Positions 8,063 through 17,687 of a stretch of 64,000 nt of DNA are shown one piece after another. This DNA is from Collinsella stercoris DSM 13279. Its GTDB lineage: Bacteria; Actinomycetota; Coriobacteriia; Coriobacteriales; Coriobacteriaceae. The notes under the pieces are model-generated. The model was not told the DNA's origin and did not search any database. It saw only the letters and a program-made list of their open reading frames with translations. The stretch lies in contig NZ_CP085935.1 of the NCBI RefSeq assembly GCF_020735465.1, positions 620,001 to 684,000 of the forward strand, in the 5' to 3' direction. Both the position numbers and the translations under genes were made by a program. The stretch's first letter is position 1. Every line of letters begins with the position of its first letter.

Positions 8063-11000
8063 TTACTTAATAACAACTGCCTGGGATCCTCTTTGAATGT
8101 AGAGACGGTTGAACCAGCTGGCATCAACGGTTTTGTATCCTGAAAGGGAGTCGGCGATGTAGACGTTGCCCGTGTTGCGATCGAAGCCACGCAGCACAAT
8201 GGTGTGAGAGTTCGTGACAGTGATATAGCGTTTGCCATTATAGTTTTGCCAAGCATATTGTTGGCCAATTGGCTGCTGATACATTGTGCTCCAAACAATC
8301 ACGGGCGCACCGTCTTGAATGTTTGAGTACATGCCCTCGAGTGAAATGCCCGAGACGTCGTAAGCGCGCAAGCTACTTCCTCGTTGCGCAAGAAACTTGT
8401 TGGCTGCGTTTGTGATTGCCGGGGCAGAACAGCAGTTGCCCGCTCGCGCAGAGTGGGGGTCGCCCCAAAAAGAGGTCACAAAGTCCCAATTGCTACGTGG
8501 AATATACGAGTCTGCCATGGTTGTTTTAGACAACCCGAAAACGTAGTAGTTTAGCGTGTTGGTAAGTGCGACTGATTCGCAACCTGTGGGGAGCTGGGGC
8601 ATTTGAAGCAAGCACGGAACGTCAAGCAGCGCGTAATTGACTTTAAAAGGCTTGTCGGTAAACGGCTTCTGGGTTGATCCGGGCGCTGCGACCCCCTTCG
8701 GAGTAATCTTGATTTGGAGCGCCTCCATGCGATAAGAGAGGCTTCCTGTTCCGGCTGCATTTCCGTTTTTTGTCCACCCGAGCCAGCCATACTGTTCCAC
8801 ATGGGCCCTATACCAAATATCAAAGTATTTGGATAAGTCGCCCGTTAGCGAAATCTTAATTGCCTCAAGTTTTTGACCTTGACCGATAATGCCAGCCGTT
8901 GCGTTGTCGGTGACGCTATTCATCCAGCCAACGTTGCTTACGTGGACGCTATAGCTCACGCTGCCGGTCAGTTGGCTAGGTACATCAATTTTAAGCGCTT
9001 CGAGTGTCTTGGCCTTGCCGGTTGTTCCGACAATTTCGCCATTGCCGACCGATTTGGTCCAGCCCTCGCCCGTAATGTAGGCTTGGGAGGCGAGGGAGGG
9101 GAGGGAGATATATGAGGGGATGCCCGTTGCCGGTAATTGAGCGCCTGTTGGCACTAACCTGACCTCAATTGCCTCGATGTTTTTCGCGAGTCCCGTTGTG
9201 CCAGCTATTTGACCGTTCTTAGTCCAGCCGAGCCAACCGAAATCAGAGACGTGAACGCGGTAGAAGAGTTCATATGTCTCCGCTGCGGGGCCTGTAAGTC
9301 GCAGCTTGAGGGCTTCCATAGGAAGATTCTTGCCAGTTGTACCAGAAACCGCGCCGTTGGATACGGCTGGTTGCCAGCCGAGCTCGGCCACATGAGCTTG
9401 AACTTCGATCGAGCTGTTAGACTGAGCACCCTTTAGGTCAATGCGGAAAGCCTGCAGAGGTTGCGCTTTGCCTTGCGTCCCGACGATACCGTCTGTTGCA
9501 GATTGCTGCCAACCGATGTCTGCGGAGTGAGCCTGCATGCGAATCATTGTTGAGGAGGTGTTTGTCGACATCGCTCCATCTTGAGGACCTGGCGTAGCTG
9601 ATCCAACTTTAACAATGCGGATCTCGACGGCATTTATTCCGGATCCAAAGCCGTCAAATCCAGCGGGTTCGCCATTTGTTGCCCACCCGCTCCATGTATT
9701 CGATGTGTTGTGCACGCGGTACCAAACGGAATACTTGGAAGAAATGCTACCGGCTAGTTTGATTTGGATGGCTTCAATCTGCTGGGCGTCACCAGAATTG
9801 AGCGATCGCCCGTCAGATTGCCATGAGCTCCATCCGGAGAATTCAAATAAGCCTCGATACTGAATGCTTCCGTCCGTGATGAGGCTGTTGAGTTGTAAGG
9901 TCATGCCGATTGCTGGAGCTGAAGCTTCTGGTGCTCCCAAAATCAGCGAATCGCCGCTGGAGGAGTGAGTCTTCCCGCTCCATGTCTTTAGAGTGCCAGA
10001 CATAGATTCAGATTGGCCTTGCCATGAGTTGGTTGAGTCGCCCGGAGCTGTGCCCCCTTTTTCTACAAGGCGTATTTCGATGGCTTCCACCTGCAGCGAT
10101 TTGCCACTGGTGCCGGCTGGCTCTCCGTTGGAGGTCCAGCCCATCCATCCGATTTCAGAGACATGAACTCGATACCAAACGTCATACGCTTCAGCGAGTT
10201 GGCCAGTAAGGCGAACCTGCAAGGCCTCTACGGGCTTCCCCATCCCCGTGGTTCCGCATTCCCCCGATTTCCACTCCATCCATCCGATGTCCGACACATG
10301 TGCGCGCATTTCAACGGTGCCGGTGTGTGCACACCACGATGCAGAGGCTCGGACGGCTTCTATCGACAGGCCTTTTCCCGTTGTGCCTGAAGTTTTGCCA
10401 TCCGTAACGGGTGATTGCCACCCTGTGTTTCTAACGTGCGCTTGATATTCAAGGGCGGGGGGTTCCTGCGCCCGATCGCGGAATGGATTTTGCGTCGGCC
10501 CTGGTGCTTCTGTTCCCTTTTCAACGAGAGTGATTTTGATGGCCTCAATTGGATAGCCGTAGCCTACGGTGCCAGCGTTTGCTCCATTGGAGGCCCAGTC
10601 AAGCCAGCCAATGTTAGAAACATGGACCTGATAGTACACGTCATAGCTTTGGGCGGTGGATCCAGACAGCTTGATGGAAATGGCTTCGAGGTGTCTTGCT
10701 TGTCCTACGGTTCCTGCAATTTGATCTCCTGTTTGGTATGGTTGCCAGCCAAGGTCGGAGATGTGGCATCTAACCTGAAGGTCGATTGTCTCGAAGCCGC
10801 TGCACTCGAACGACAAAGCCTCTAATGCGAGGTTCTTTCCAGTGGAACCGGCGATTTCGCCCATTGGTGAAGGATCTTGCCAACCAAGCTCACTAATGTG
10901 CGCGGAATAGCTGATTGCCGCATCGTCTGTTTTCACGTTTGATGGCTGCGCTTGCTCGGTGCTAGCTTCGGGCTGAACGGTGGATTCGGGCTCAGAAGGC

Positions 11001-11260
11001 GCGTTGGTGCTTTGCTCGGATGGGGGAGTGACTGTGGCTTCGATAGCTGAAGCTGCCTGGTCGTCTGACACAACGGCGGAATTGGACGAGGATTCGATGT
11101 GCTCTGTTTGCAGTGGCTCTGCATGTACGGTGATGGCGCATGTGCCTAGTGCAGCTGGCATGAGGCCAAGGCAAATCGCCATGGCGATTTGCCTTGCACG
11201 GGCGCTGCGTCTGCCGGTGCCAAGAGATTGTCGCTCATTGCCACAATGAAGTGCCAACAT
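8063..11260 (-). CDS. Secreted ChW-repeat protein with C39-like cysteine peptidase domain
   Basis: Exported protein of 1065 aa. The first 48 residues form a long signal peptide (hydrophobic core IAMAICLGLMPAALGTCAI, cleavage after VHAEP or nearby). A Ser/Glu/Gln-rich linker (50-110) leads into about 15 ChW repeats; the unit around residues 400-450 is degenerate. The last 200 residues match a peptidase C39-like (papain-fold) domain with C894 (TGCESVALT), H1019 (SHTIVLRGF) and a downstream Asp in YIADSLSG. Domains of this type in surface proteins are often amidases or proteases of unknown substrate. Direction and a 62-base gap suggest co-transcription with the flippase gene at 11323-12576. Catalytic residues are intact. 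Confidence 0.85.
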   Translation of the reverse strand: MLALHCGNERQSLGTGRRSARARQIAMAICLGLMPAALGTCAITVHAEPLQTEHIESSSNSAVVSDDQAASAIEATVTPPSEQSTNAPSEPESTVQPEASTEQAQPSNVKTDDAAISYSAHISELGWQDPSPMGEIAGSTGKNLALEALSFECSGFETIDLQVRCHISDLGWQPYQTGDQIAGTVGQARHLEAISIKLSGSTAQSYDVYYQVHVSNIGWLDWASNGANAGTVGYGYPIEAIKITLVEKGTEAPGPTQNPFRDRAQEPPALEYQAHVRNTGWQSPVTDGKTSGTTGKGLSIEAVRASASWCAHTGTVEMRAHVSDIGWMEWKSGECGTTGMGKPVEALQVRLTGQLAEAYDVWYRVHVSEIGWMGWTSNGEPAGTSGKSLQVEAIEIRLVEKGGTAPGDSTNSWQGQSESMSGTLKTWSGKTHSSSGDSLILGAPEASAPAIGMTLQLNSLITDGSIQYRGLFEFSGWSSWQSDGRSLNSGDAQQIEAIQIKLAGSISSKYSVWYRVHNTSNTWSGWATNGEPAGFDGFGSGINAVEIRIVKVGSATPGPQDGAMSTNTSSTMIRMQAHSADIGWQQSATDGIVGTQGKAQPLQAFRIDLKGAQSNSSIEVQAHVAELGWQPAVSNGAVSGTTGKNLPMEALKLRLTGPAAETYELFYRVHVSDFGWLGWTKNGQIAGTTGLAKNIEAIEVRLVPTGAQLPATGIPSYISLPSLASQAYITGEGWTKSVGNGEIVGTTGKAKTLEALKIDVPSQLTGSVSYSVHVSNVGWMNSVTDNATAGIIGQGQKLEAIKISLTGDLSKYFDIWYRAHVEQYGWLGWTKNGNAAGTGSLSYRMEALQIKITPKGVAAPGSTQKPFTDKPFKVNYALLDVPCLLQMPQLPTGCESVALTNTLNYYVFGLSKTTMADSYIPRSNWDFVTSFWGDPHSARAGNCCSAPAITNAANKFLAQRGSSLRAYDVSGISLEGMYSNIQDGAPVIVWSTMYQQPIGQQYAWQNYNGKRYITVTNSHTIVLRGFDRNTGNVYIADSLSGYKTVDASWFNRLYIQRGSQAVVIK

Positions 11261-11322
11261 TTTCGCCTACTTCCAGTGTTGAATCGGCTTGTCTGGGCGT
11301 ACATCCCTCTGAGTGAATTGGT

Positions 11323-12576
11323 CTACTCGTCAGATTGCTTATTACAGTTCATCATTATTTTAGTAAATCCAATGAATGCTGCAGGGATGACCGCTGCAAG
11401 AATCGCAAGATTGACCCCGTTCATGCCGAATGAAGCGATAAGGGGCTTAGAAAGCATGGCGGCAAGGATGAGTGCAAGAGCGTTGATAGCTATTTGCGTA
11501 CGGTTGTCGCGCAGGATAATGAGTGCATCGTTTATGTAGAGCAGGATTGCAATCGATACCGTTCCTGCGAGTACATACGGAAAGATCCAAGCATGTGGCT
11601 CAAGCCCCTCGCCAAAGATAAAGATAAGGCTATCCTCGCCCACAAACGATAGGGCGATAACGCCAAGTGTCATAATCACAGCGATGGACAAAAGCACCTT
11701 GAGGAAGACTTTCCTAAATTCAAGTTTGCCCTCCGAATATAGCGAAGACGCCATTTTCCCAATCAACGGGCTATAGAGGAATGCAGTGCCTGCCTGAATT
11801 AGCACCGCCGGCGTCGCAATGCTGGCGTAGATGCCAAGCAGCTCATCGCCTGCGAGGATTCCGTAGTTTTGCCTCACGACTGAGACGATGGAGGTAGCGC
11901 AGAAATTGGCGATAGTGGGGAGGGCACAAGCTTTTGCAAGTTTTGTGAGATCGGCTTTGTTGAAGCGGGGTGCAATTGAATCAAGACGACGGGCATGGCG
12001 AACGTCGTATAGAATCGTGTTAACAAAGCATAGAAGCGTCATTCCAAAAATGGCGTGGGTTACAGAACCGGTTATTGCAAGAGGGACTGTGAATCCGATA
12101 ATCGTTGCAAGGCCGCGAAGAATCTGCGACTTCCCTATGTAATCCATTCTTCCGTACTTTTGGTCAACGCCGTAAAGAACATCTGCGAACGTTTCGTCGG
12201 CCTTAAAGAGCAGAAACGCCAGTGTGGAGACGACCATCGCGTCCCCCGGCGCTATGACAATGAGGTAGATGGTCAAGAGGGCGAAGCTCGCTGCGATGGT
12301 TGCAAAACGAAACGCAACATATTCACCGCTTGAGTGCTCGTTGGCGATATCGGAAACTTGATAAGTTCTAATTTTGTAGAGCGCAAGAGAGGCGAACATG
12401 TTGCCAATTGACATGGCAAAGGCAAGAAACCCCGAGTTGGAGTAATCACTGGAAAGCACCACGACGATTACGGTCGTGAGCCACTGGCACCCTAGATAGA
12501 AGAGGCAGCCAGTGAGGTTCCATAGGGTATTCTTTGCAGTTGATAAAGGTTGAGGCCTCGATGTGGCGCTTCCCAT
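11323..12576 (-). CDS. Polysaccharide flippase-like membrane protein (Wzx/MATE superfamily)
   Basis: Integral membrane protein of 417 aa with about 12 predicted hydrophobic segments spread over the full length, beginning with NTLWNLTGCLFYLGCQWLTTVIVVVL. Length, helix spacing and charged loops match Wzx-type O-antigen/teichoic-acid repeat-unit translocators. Likely role: moving undecaprenyl-linked sugar units from the inner to the outer membrane face. No soluble domain is present. It starts at an ATG and is divergent from the GT2 gene at 12988. The locus also has an ABC-type exporter, so two export routes, or two polymers, are encoded nearby. Sequence alone does not give substrate. Confidence 0.78.
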   Translation of the reverse strand: MGSATSRPQPLSTAKNTLWNLTGCLFYLGCQWLTTVIVVVLSSDYSNSGFLAFAMSIGNMFASLALYKIRTYQVSDIANEHSSGEYVAFRFATIAASFALLTIYLIVIAPGDAMVVSTLAFLLFKADETFADVLYGVDQKYGRMDYIGKSQILRGLATIIGFTVPLAITGSVTHAIFGMTLLCFVNTILYDVRHARRLDSIAPRFNKADLTKLAKACALPTIANFCATSIVSVVRQNYGILAGDELLGIYASIATPAVLIQAGTAFLYSPLIGKMASSLYSEGKLEFRKVFLKVLLSIAVIMTLGVIALSFVGEDSLIFIFGEGLEPHAWIFPYVLAGTVSIAILLYINDALIILRDNRTQIAINALALILAAMLSKPLIASFGMNGVNLAILAAVIPAAFIGFTKIMMNCNKQSDE

Positions 12577-12987
12577 GCCATCTCCTGTTGCTGCTGTCTC
12601 TTGCGGGTGTGGGTGTACGACAATACCGTCGAGATGATACTCGCATATGGGCTCCAGAGATTGGGCGATGTATCAGTTGGGTACATTTCCCACATTAAGT
12701 GAAACGTTGATGTCCTGCTGTTTCTGCGGATATGAATCGGGAGGGGGCGTTCCTTACCTTCGTATTTCAAAAAATGACGATGAAAAGATTTGAGGTGTAT
12801 GGAGGCGCTTTGATGAGATTGAAAATAAAGCCAACGGCTTTACGTTGATTGGACTATTGCTTCCTAAATCAGCGATCCGTCTATGGGCGTATAATGCAAT
12901 GCGTTTGATGTCCGTTTGATAAGTTCCAGCGCTTTGTACAAGAGCCAGGACTTTTCTTACTGTGTTATTAAAGAGGCATGTTACTAT
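12577..12987. other. Divergent intergenic region, flippase and glycosyltransferase
   Basis: About 410 bases between divergently read genes. It must carry promoters for both directions but no sequence stands out as a confident -35/-10 pair, and no coding region is convincing. An AGAGG near 12971 is a plausible ribosome site for the gene on the right. Confidence 0.4.
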
Positions 12988-13782
12988 ATGTATGGACCTT
13001 CTGACCACACGTTTGCTGTTGTTGCGTATGGCGAATCGCCATATCTTGAAGAATGTATCCAGTCTTTGTTGTCGCAAGATGTTCAATCGCGGATTATCAT
13101 TGCCACGTCGACTTCCAATTCGCATATCTTACACATTGCTGAGAAATACGAGATACCACTCTTTATAAATGAAGGGCGTCCCGGCATCGGTCACGATTGG
13201 AATTGCGCGGTTGGTTATTGTGACACCGATCTAGTAACAATCGCTCATCAGGACGATGTGTATCTTCCCGCCTACACCCGCGCCGTCCTTTCCGCAATGA
13301 ATAATTCGGAACTTCCTTTAATCGCGTTTACAGATTATGGCGAGTTGCGTGACTCTAAGCCGGTTGACGTTTCCAGGCTCCTTCGTATTAAGCGGATACT
13401 GCTTTCTTCTCTAAAAAACAAGCGTCACGCTGCATCAATTCTCGTCCGTAGGAGAATTCTATCTTTTGGTTCTCCGATTTGTTGCCCATCGGTTACATAC
13501 TGCCGCCCCAATCTTCCTGACCCTTTATTTTTTGAGGACATGCGATGCAATTTGGACTGGGAGACCTGGGAGCGCTTTTCGAGACTGCCCGGTGAGTTTA
13601 TTTATCTTCCTGAGCTTCTTATGAGACATCGGATCCATGAGGGGTCTGAAACAACCGCCTCTATTAAGAATGATACAAGGTCAAGGGAGGATTTGACCAT
13701 GTTTGAAATGTTCTGGCCAAAGGCAATTGCGAAGCTAGTTGCAAGAGTTTACTCAACTAGTATGGACAGCAATCAGCTCTGA
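12988..13782 (+). CDS. Family 2 glycosyltransferase
   Basis: GT-A fold glycosyltransferase of about 264 aa, presumably adding one sugar to a lipid-linked glycan at the inner membrane face. The opening DHTFAVVAYGESPYLEECIQSLLSQD is the GT2 nucleotide-sugar-binding region, and TIAHQDDVYLP holds the metal-binding aspartates in place of the usual DxD. The later EDMRCNLDWETWERFS segment resembles the acceptor-side acidic motif. ATG at 12988 was preferred over an upstream TTG at 12916 because the conserved fold begins a few residues after it and AGAGG lies upstream. It stands alone on its strand, followed by a damaged ChW gene. Sugar specificity is unknown. Confidence 0.8.
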   Translation: MYGPSDHTFAVVAYGESPYLEECIQSLLSQDVQSRIIIATSTSNSHILHIAEKYEIPLFINEGRPGIGHDWNCAVGYCDTDLVTIAHQDDVYLPAYTRAVLSAMNNSELPLIAFTDYGELRDSKPVDVSRLLRIKRILLSSLKNKRHAASILVRRRILSFGSPICCPSVTYCRPNLPDPLFFEDMRCNLDWETWERFSRLPGEFIYLPELLMRHRIHEGSETTASIKNDTRSREDLTMFEMFWPKAIAKLVARVYSTSMDSNQL

Positions 13783-13874
13783 TCCTTCTTTCTCGATTTT
13801 GCCTTAAAGGTGCCTGTGCGAGAAATCCAAGGTTTTGGTTATTCAGAAGAGCATGGAATGGACTATCGGTAACA

Positions 13875-14042
13875 ATGATTCGTATTGCATTGTCTCGTAA
13901 AGTTCCTCAAGTCATGGCACTTGGGCTTCTTTTGACTTTGCTGTAACCGCCAGTTGTGTCACAAGCTAAGACGGTAGATCAAGTTGAAGATAGTTCTGAT
14001 TTGGGGGTCGCCGGCTCTCTCGTTGCTGGTTAAGGGGCCGAG
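13875..14042 (+). pseudogene. Signal-peptide-coding segment interrupted by two in-frame stops
   Basis: An ATG at 13875 opens a frame continuous with the large ChW gene. It reads a textbook signal peptide (MIRIALSRKVPQVMALGLLLTLL, then PPVVSQA as a cleavage site), but TAA codons interrupt it at 13944-13946 and 14031-14033. The phase is exact: 56 codons from this ATG to the GTG at 14043. The sequence therefore looks like the original N-terminus of the next protein, inactivated for export by two nonsense changes. Confidence 0.75.
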
Positions 14043-16610
14043 GTGGAACTTGGTTCCAATACACAATCGGAGGATTCTAACGGCCTGGTAGCGAATGGTT
14101 GCGAAGACTTCGACGCCGGAGCCGGAAAGACCGACGAGTTTTCCCAAGAGGACGATAACGAAGTTGTTGGAGTAATGACGGGTGGCGACGGTGTCGAAAA
14201 GGAAGGGGATGATTCTAGTCAGGTCATCGATGTCTCGCCTTCGCTCCGCACTGAGGCCCACGTCCAAGACATTGGATGGTTGCCGGCAGTTGGTTCAGGT
14301 GGTGTTGCGGGAACAACGGGGAAGAATCTCAATCTTGAAGGGCTGCGCGTTTTTCTTGATGGCGTAACAGGCTCGGATCTTCAGATCCGTGCTCATGTTT
14401 CAAGCATAGGATGGCAGGATTGGGTTAGAGAGGGTGCCGTTGCTGGCACGGTTGGCAAGAACCTCCCCATCGAGGCGCTGCAGATCAAGCTGACCGGCGA
14501 GGCTTCCGCCGCGTTCGACGTCTGGTACCGAGTGCACTCAGCGGATTTCGGCTGGGGCGGATGGGCGTCCAACGGAGCGAGCGCTGGCTCCCAGGGCTTC
14601 GCAAAGGCCGCCCAGGCGATCGAGGTGCGCCTCGTGCCCAAGGGCCAGGGGGCGCCGGGCGACACCGCGAACGCTTTTCGTACATATTTGATCGGCTACC
14701 AAGCGCATGTGCAGGAAATTGGCTGGCAGAGTAAATCTTTCGATGGCGACATGGCAGGAACGACGGGGAAGAACCTCAACCTTGAGGCCCTTACATTGGC
14801 ATTGGGCGGTGGCGCTGGATCGGGTGGGGTGCAGGCGCGTGCCCATGTATCTGAGGTGGGCTGGCAAGGTTGGACGAGTGGTCAGATTGGAACTACTGGA
14901 CGAAACCTCCCCATCGAGGCGCTGCAGATCAAGCTGACCGGCGAGGCTTCCGCCGCGTTCGACGTCTGGTACCGAGTGCACTCAGCGGATTTCGGCTGGG
15001 GCGGATGGGCGTCCAACGGAGCGAGCGCTGGCTCCCAGGGCTTCGCAAAGGCCGCCCAGGCGATCGAGGTGCGCCTCGTGCCCAAGGGTCAGGGGGCGCC
15101 GGGCGACACCGCGAACGCTTTCCGGGCACCCACTGCAATCTGGAGTTCGTGCAGCTCCAATATTGGTTGGCGCACTTCGAAGTCATCTTCTCCGACCCCT
15201 TCGTTTACGCTCGGCACGACTGGACGCCGTCTCGCGCTCGAAGCGTTCTCCATCTCCTTGTCTGGGCTCGGGTCGGGCTCGGTGAATTATGCCGCCCATG
15301 TTTCTAATATCGGCTGGCAAGAGGCGGTCGCAGACGGTGCGACTGCAGGCACAACGGGACGCGGCCTCCCTGTGGAAGCGATTCGCATCAACCTGTCTGG
15401 CGACCTTTGTGATTCTTATGACATCTGGTACCGTGCCCATATCAGCAATATCGGGTGGCTTGGCTGGACTAAGAATGGCGCTTCTGCAGGGTCATCAGGC
15501 TTGTCCTCTCCTGTCGAGGCTGTTGAGGTGCTCGTTCAGAGAAAGGGAGCTTCGGCACCAGGTGATGGGACGGCATTTCTGGAAAAGCCTTCGATTGCTT
15601 ACAGCGCATATTCTGCGGGCGCTGGTTGGGGTTCGACGGTTTCGAATTCCGGTGTCGCCGGCGTAACGGGACGAGGTTGTGCACTTGAAGCGTTTAAAAT
15701 GAACTATAGCGGTTCTGTCCCCGGGGGATTGAGCTATCGCGCCCATCTTGCCAATCTTGGCTGGCAAGACACGGTTGACGGCGATGCAATCGCTGGGGCG
15801 CCGGGACAAGGCAATGATCTTCAGGCTATCGCTATCTCTCTTACAGGTGAGGCGGCGAAGTATTATGACGTTTGGTATCGAGTTCATGTTGAAGACTATG
15901 GATGGCTCGGCTGGGCAAAGAATGGAGCATACGCTGGAACTTCAAAGTTGGGGCTCCAAGCTGAGGCGATTCAGGTGACCATCACGAGCAGGAATGCCTC
16001 CGCCCCCGGGTCCACGCAGGACGCCTATTTCGAGGTTCCTCCGGCGGCTCCTTATTCTTTCTTGGGTATTTCCCGATCCCGTTTGGTTTCTTGGTTACAG
16101 TCGCACAGCTCTGATTATTACTATCTGGGTACAAGGTATTCTACAAGCTTATCGGTTTCGGGATGCATGTGCCCTAAGGGAAGCCCGCGTTCCGATGGTT
16201 ATACCGGTATGAACTGTGGCGGTTTCGTCGCACATGCTTATCGAGCTTTGGGGGCTAATCTTGCTCCGGTGTCCGCTTCCAACGGTCATTCTCCATGGAC
16301 TAACCCTGGGCGCGGTGAATATGTAAATGCTTGGCGCTGGTATGGGTATGCAATCGATTCTGGTGCCGAGATGTATACATTTGCCAATGTGTCCGCCTTG
16401 TTATCATCGGGCAAGGCGCAACGTGGAGATATCATCTTTATGTATCCCACAAGTCCCTATGTCACCGACTGCCATATTGGATTCTTCTGGGGCCTCACTT
16501 CCAATCAAAACCTTTTTTGGCATTCTGATGCATACGGAAACAGAATCTCGTCCATCGTCAATATCGACGGTCCTTCTCGAATAGTCCTTATTAAGGGTAG
16601 GGCTGGTTAG
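14043..16610 (+). CDS. ChW-repeat protein with NlpC-like peptidase domain, signal peptide lost
   Basis: 855 aa open frame with an acidic Ser/Glu-rich beginning, twelve ChW repeats (about residues 65-670) and a C-terminal NlpC/P60-like cysteine peptidase: C725 (MNCGGFVAHAY), H811 (TDCHIGFF) and a later His in FWHSDAYGN. The GTG at 14043 has a strong ribosome site (AAGGGG, five bases upstream) that overlaps the second upstream stop, so reinitiation is possible, but the product would lack a signal peptide. Two 218-bp, GC-rich segments (14460-14677, 14904-15121) are near-identical, showing recent internal duplication or gene conversion. Either it is an export-dead allele or a switched-off variant. 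The catalytic and repeat regions remain intact, so decay is recent. Confidence 0.75.
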   Translation: MELGSNTQSEDSNGLVANGCEDFDAGAGKTDEFSQEDDNEVVGVMTGGDGVEKEGDDSSQVIDVSPSLRTEAHVQDIGWLPAVGSGGVAGTTGKNLNLEGLRVFLDGVTGSDLQIRAHVSSIGWQDWVREGAVAGTVGKNLPIEALQIKLTGEASAAFDVWYRVHSADFGWGGWASNGASAGSQGFAKAAQAIEVRLVPKGQGAPGDTANAFRTYLIGYQAHVQEIGWQSKSFDGDMAGTTGKNLNLEALTLALGGGAGSGGVQARAHVSEVGWQGWTSGQIGTTGRNLPIEALQIKLTGEASAAFDVWYRVHSADFGWGGWASNGASAGSQGFAKAAQAIEVRLVPKGQGAPGDTANAFRAPTAIWSSCSSNIGWRTSKSSSPTPSFTLGTTGRRLALEAFSISLSGLGSGSVNYAAHVSNIGWQEAVADGATAGTTGRGLPVEAIRINLSGDLCDSYDIWYRAHISNIGWLGWTKNGASAGSSGLSSPVEAVEVLVQRKGASAPGDGTAFLEKPSIAYSAYSAGAGWGSTVSNSGVAGVTGRGCALEAFKMNYSGSVPGGLSYRAHLANLGWQDTVDGDAIAGAPGQGNDLQAIAISLTGEAAKYYDVWYRVHVEDYGWLGWAKNGAYAGTSKLGLQAEAIQVTITSRNASAPGSTQDAYFEVPPAAPYSFLGISRSRLVSWLQSHSSDYYYLGTRYSTSLSVSGCMCPKGSPRSDGYTGMNCGGFVAHAYRALGANLAPVSASNGHSPWTNPGRGEYVNAWRWYGYAIDSGAEMYTFANVSALLSSGKAQRGDIIFMYPTSPYVTDCHIGFFWGLTSNQNLFWHSDAYGNRISSIVNIDGPSRIVLIKGRAG
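14460..14677 (+). repeat. 218-bp internal direct repeat, copy 1
   Basis: Matches 14904-15121 with an offset of 444 bases and a single difference (C at 14646, T at 15090). It encodes the end of one ChW unit and a complete YRVHSADFGWGGW unit, and is visibly more GC-rich than the surrounding gene. Confidence 0.95.
14904..15121 (+). repeat. 218-bp internal direct repeat, copy 2
   Basis: Second copy of the segment at 14460-14677. Near-identity at synonymous positions means the copies are young or are kept alike by recombination; unequal exchange between them would delete or add one three-repeat block in frame, because 444 is a multiple of three. Confidence 0.95.
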
Positions 16611-16763
16611 CTGTTTTTAGCTTAGAGCTGGTTAAGATATTAAGGTGTCACTTACGATCGGTACGATGTGGGTGGAGGTGATTGCGTCTTGCCTATGTGC
16701 TTGCCTTCTTAAGTAGCGTTATAATTACTCGGATTTAGTGCACGCTGTAAAGGAGTCGCGCTC

Positions 16764-17666
16764 ATGAAGGGCATCATCCTCGCGGGCGGCAGCGGAACGC
16801 GCCTCTACCCGCTCACCACCGTCACCAGCAAGCAGCTGCTGCCGGTCTACGACAAGCCGATGATCTACTACCCGCTGTCCGTCCTCATGATGGCCGGCAT
16901 CCGCGACGTCCTGATCATCTCCACGCCCTCCGACCTGCCGAACTTCGAGCGCCTGCTGCGCGACGGCTCGGACTACGGCGTGAACCTGTCCTACGCCGTC
17001 CAGCCGAGCCCCGACGGCCTGGCGCAGGCCTTCGTCATCGGCGAGGAGTTCGCGGGAGGCGAGCCCTGCGCGCTCGTGCTCGGCGACAACATCTTCTTCG
17101 GCAACGGCCTGGGCCGGCACCTCCGCCGCGCCGTGGAGAACGCCGAGACCCGCGGGCTCGCCACCGTATTCGGCTACCACGTGGACGACCCCGAGCGCTT
17201 CGGCGTCGTGGAGTTCGACGGGTCGTTCAACGCGGTCTCCATCGAGGAGAAGCCCGAGCGCCCGAAGAGCTCCTACGCCGTCACCGGCCTGTACTTCTAC
17301 CCGGGCGACGTCTGCGAACGCGCGGCACGCGTGACGCCCTCGGCCCGCGGCGAGCTCGAGATCACCGACCTCAACCGCATGTACCTGGAGGACGGCCTCC
17401 TGTCCGTCGTGACGCTCGGGCGCGGCTACGCCTGGCTCGACACCGGCACCATGGAGTCCCTCCACGAGGCCGGCGAGTTCGTCCGCGCCGTGGAGCGCTC
17501 CCAGGACATGCCCGTGTCCGTGCTGGAGGAGATCGCCTACGAGAACGGCTGGATCGACCGCGAGACCCTCATGGCATGCGCCGAGCGCTACGGCAAGTCC
17601 GAGTACGGCAGGCACCTGAAGAGGGTTGCCGCCGGCGAGTTCGTGAACCAGAACCTCGAGTACTAA
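16764..17666 (+). CDS. rmlA: Glucose-1-phosphate thymidylyltransferase
   Basis: Makes dTDP-glucose from glucose-1-phosphate and dTTP, the first step of dTDP-L-rhamnose synthesis (300 aa, usual length). The nucleotide-binding motif [13 protein letters not shown] is at residues 6-18, the pyrophosphorylase lysine lies in [14 protein letters not shown], and metal-binding LGDNIFF and [12 protein letters not shown] are present. The ATG has a near-ideal ribosome site (AAGGAG, 16749-16754) and a TATAAT-like -10 sequence at 16720-16725. Codon use is strongly GC-rich, unlike the ChW gene before it and the four genes after it. Its pathway partners rmlB and rmlCD resume at 19984, so the operon has been split by an inserted cassette. 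Confidence 0.96.
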   Translation: MKGIILAGGSGTRLYPLTTVTSKQLLPVYDKPMIYYPLSVLMMAGIRDVLIISTPSDLPNFERLLRDGSDYGVNLSYAVQPSPDGLAQAFVIGEEFAGGEPCALVLGDNIFFGNGLGRHLRRAVENAETRGLATVFGYHVDDPERFGVVEFDGSFNAVSIEEKPERPKSSYAVTGLYFYPGDVCERAARVTPSARGELEITDLNRMYLEDGLLSVVTLGRGYAWLDTGTMESLHEAGEFVRAVERSQDMPVSVLEEIAYENGWIDRETLMACAERYGKSEYGRHLKRVAAGEFVNQNLEY

Positions 17667-17687
17667 GGTTCTTATTGGAGCTCTCCT

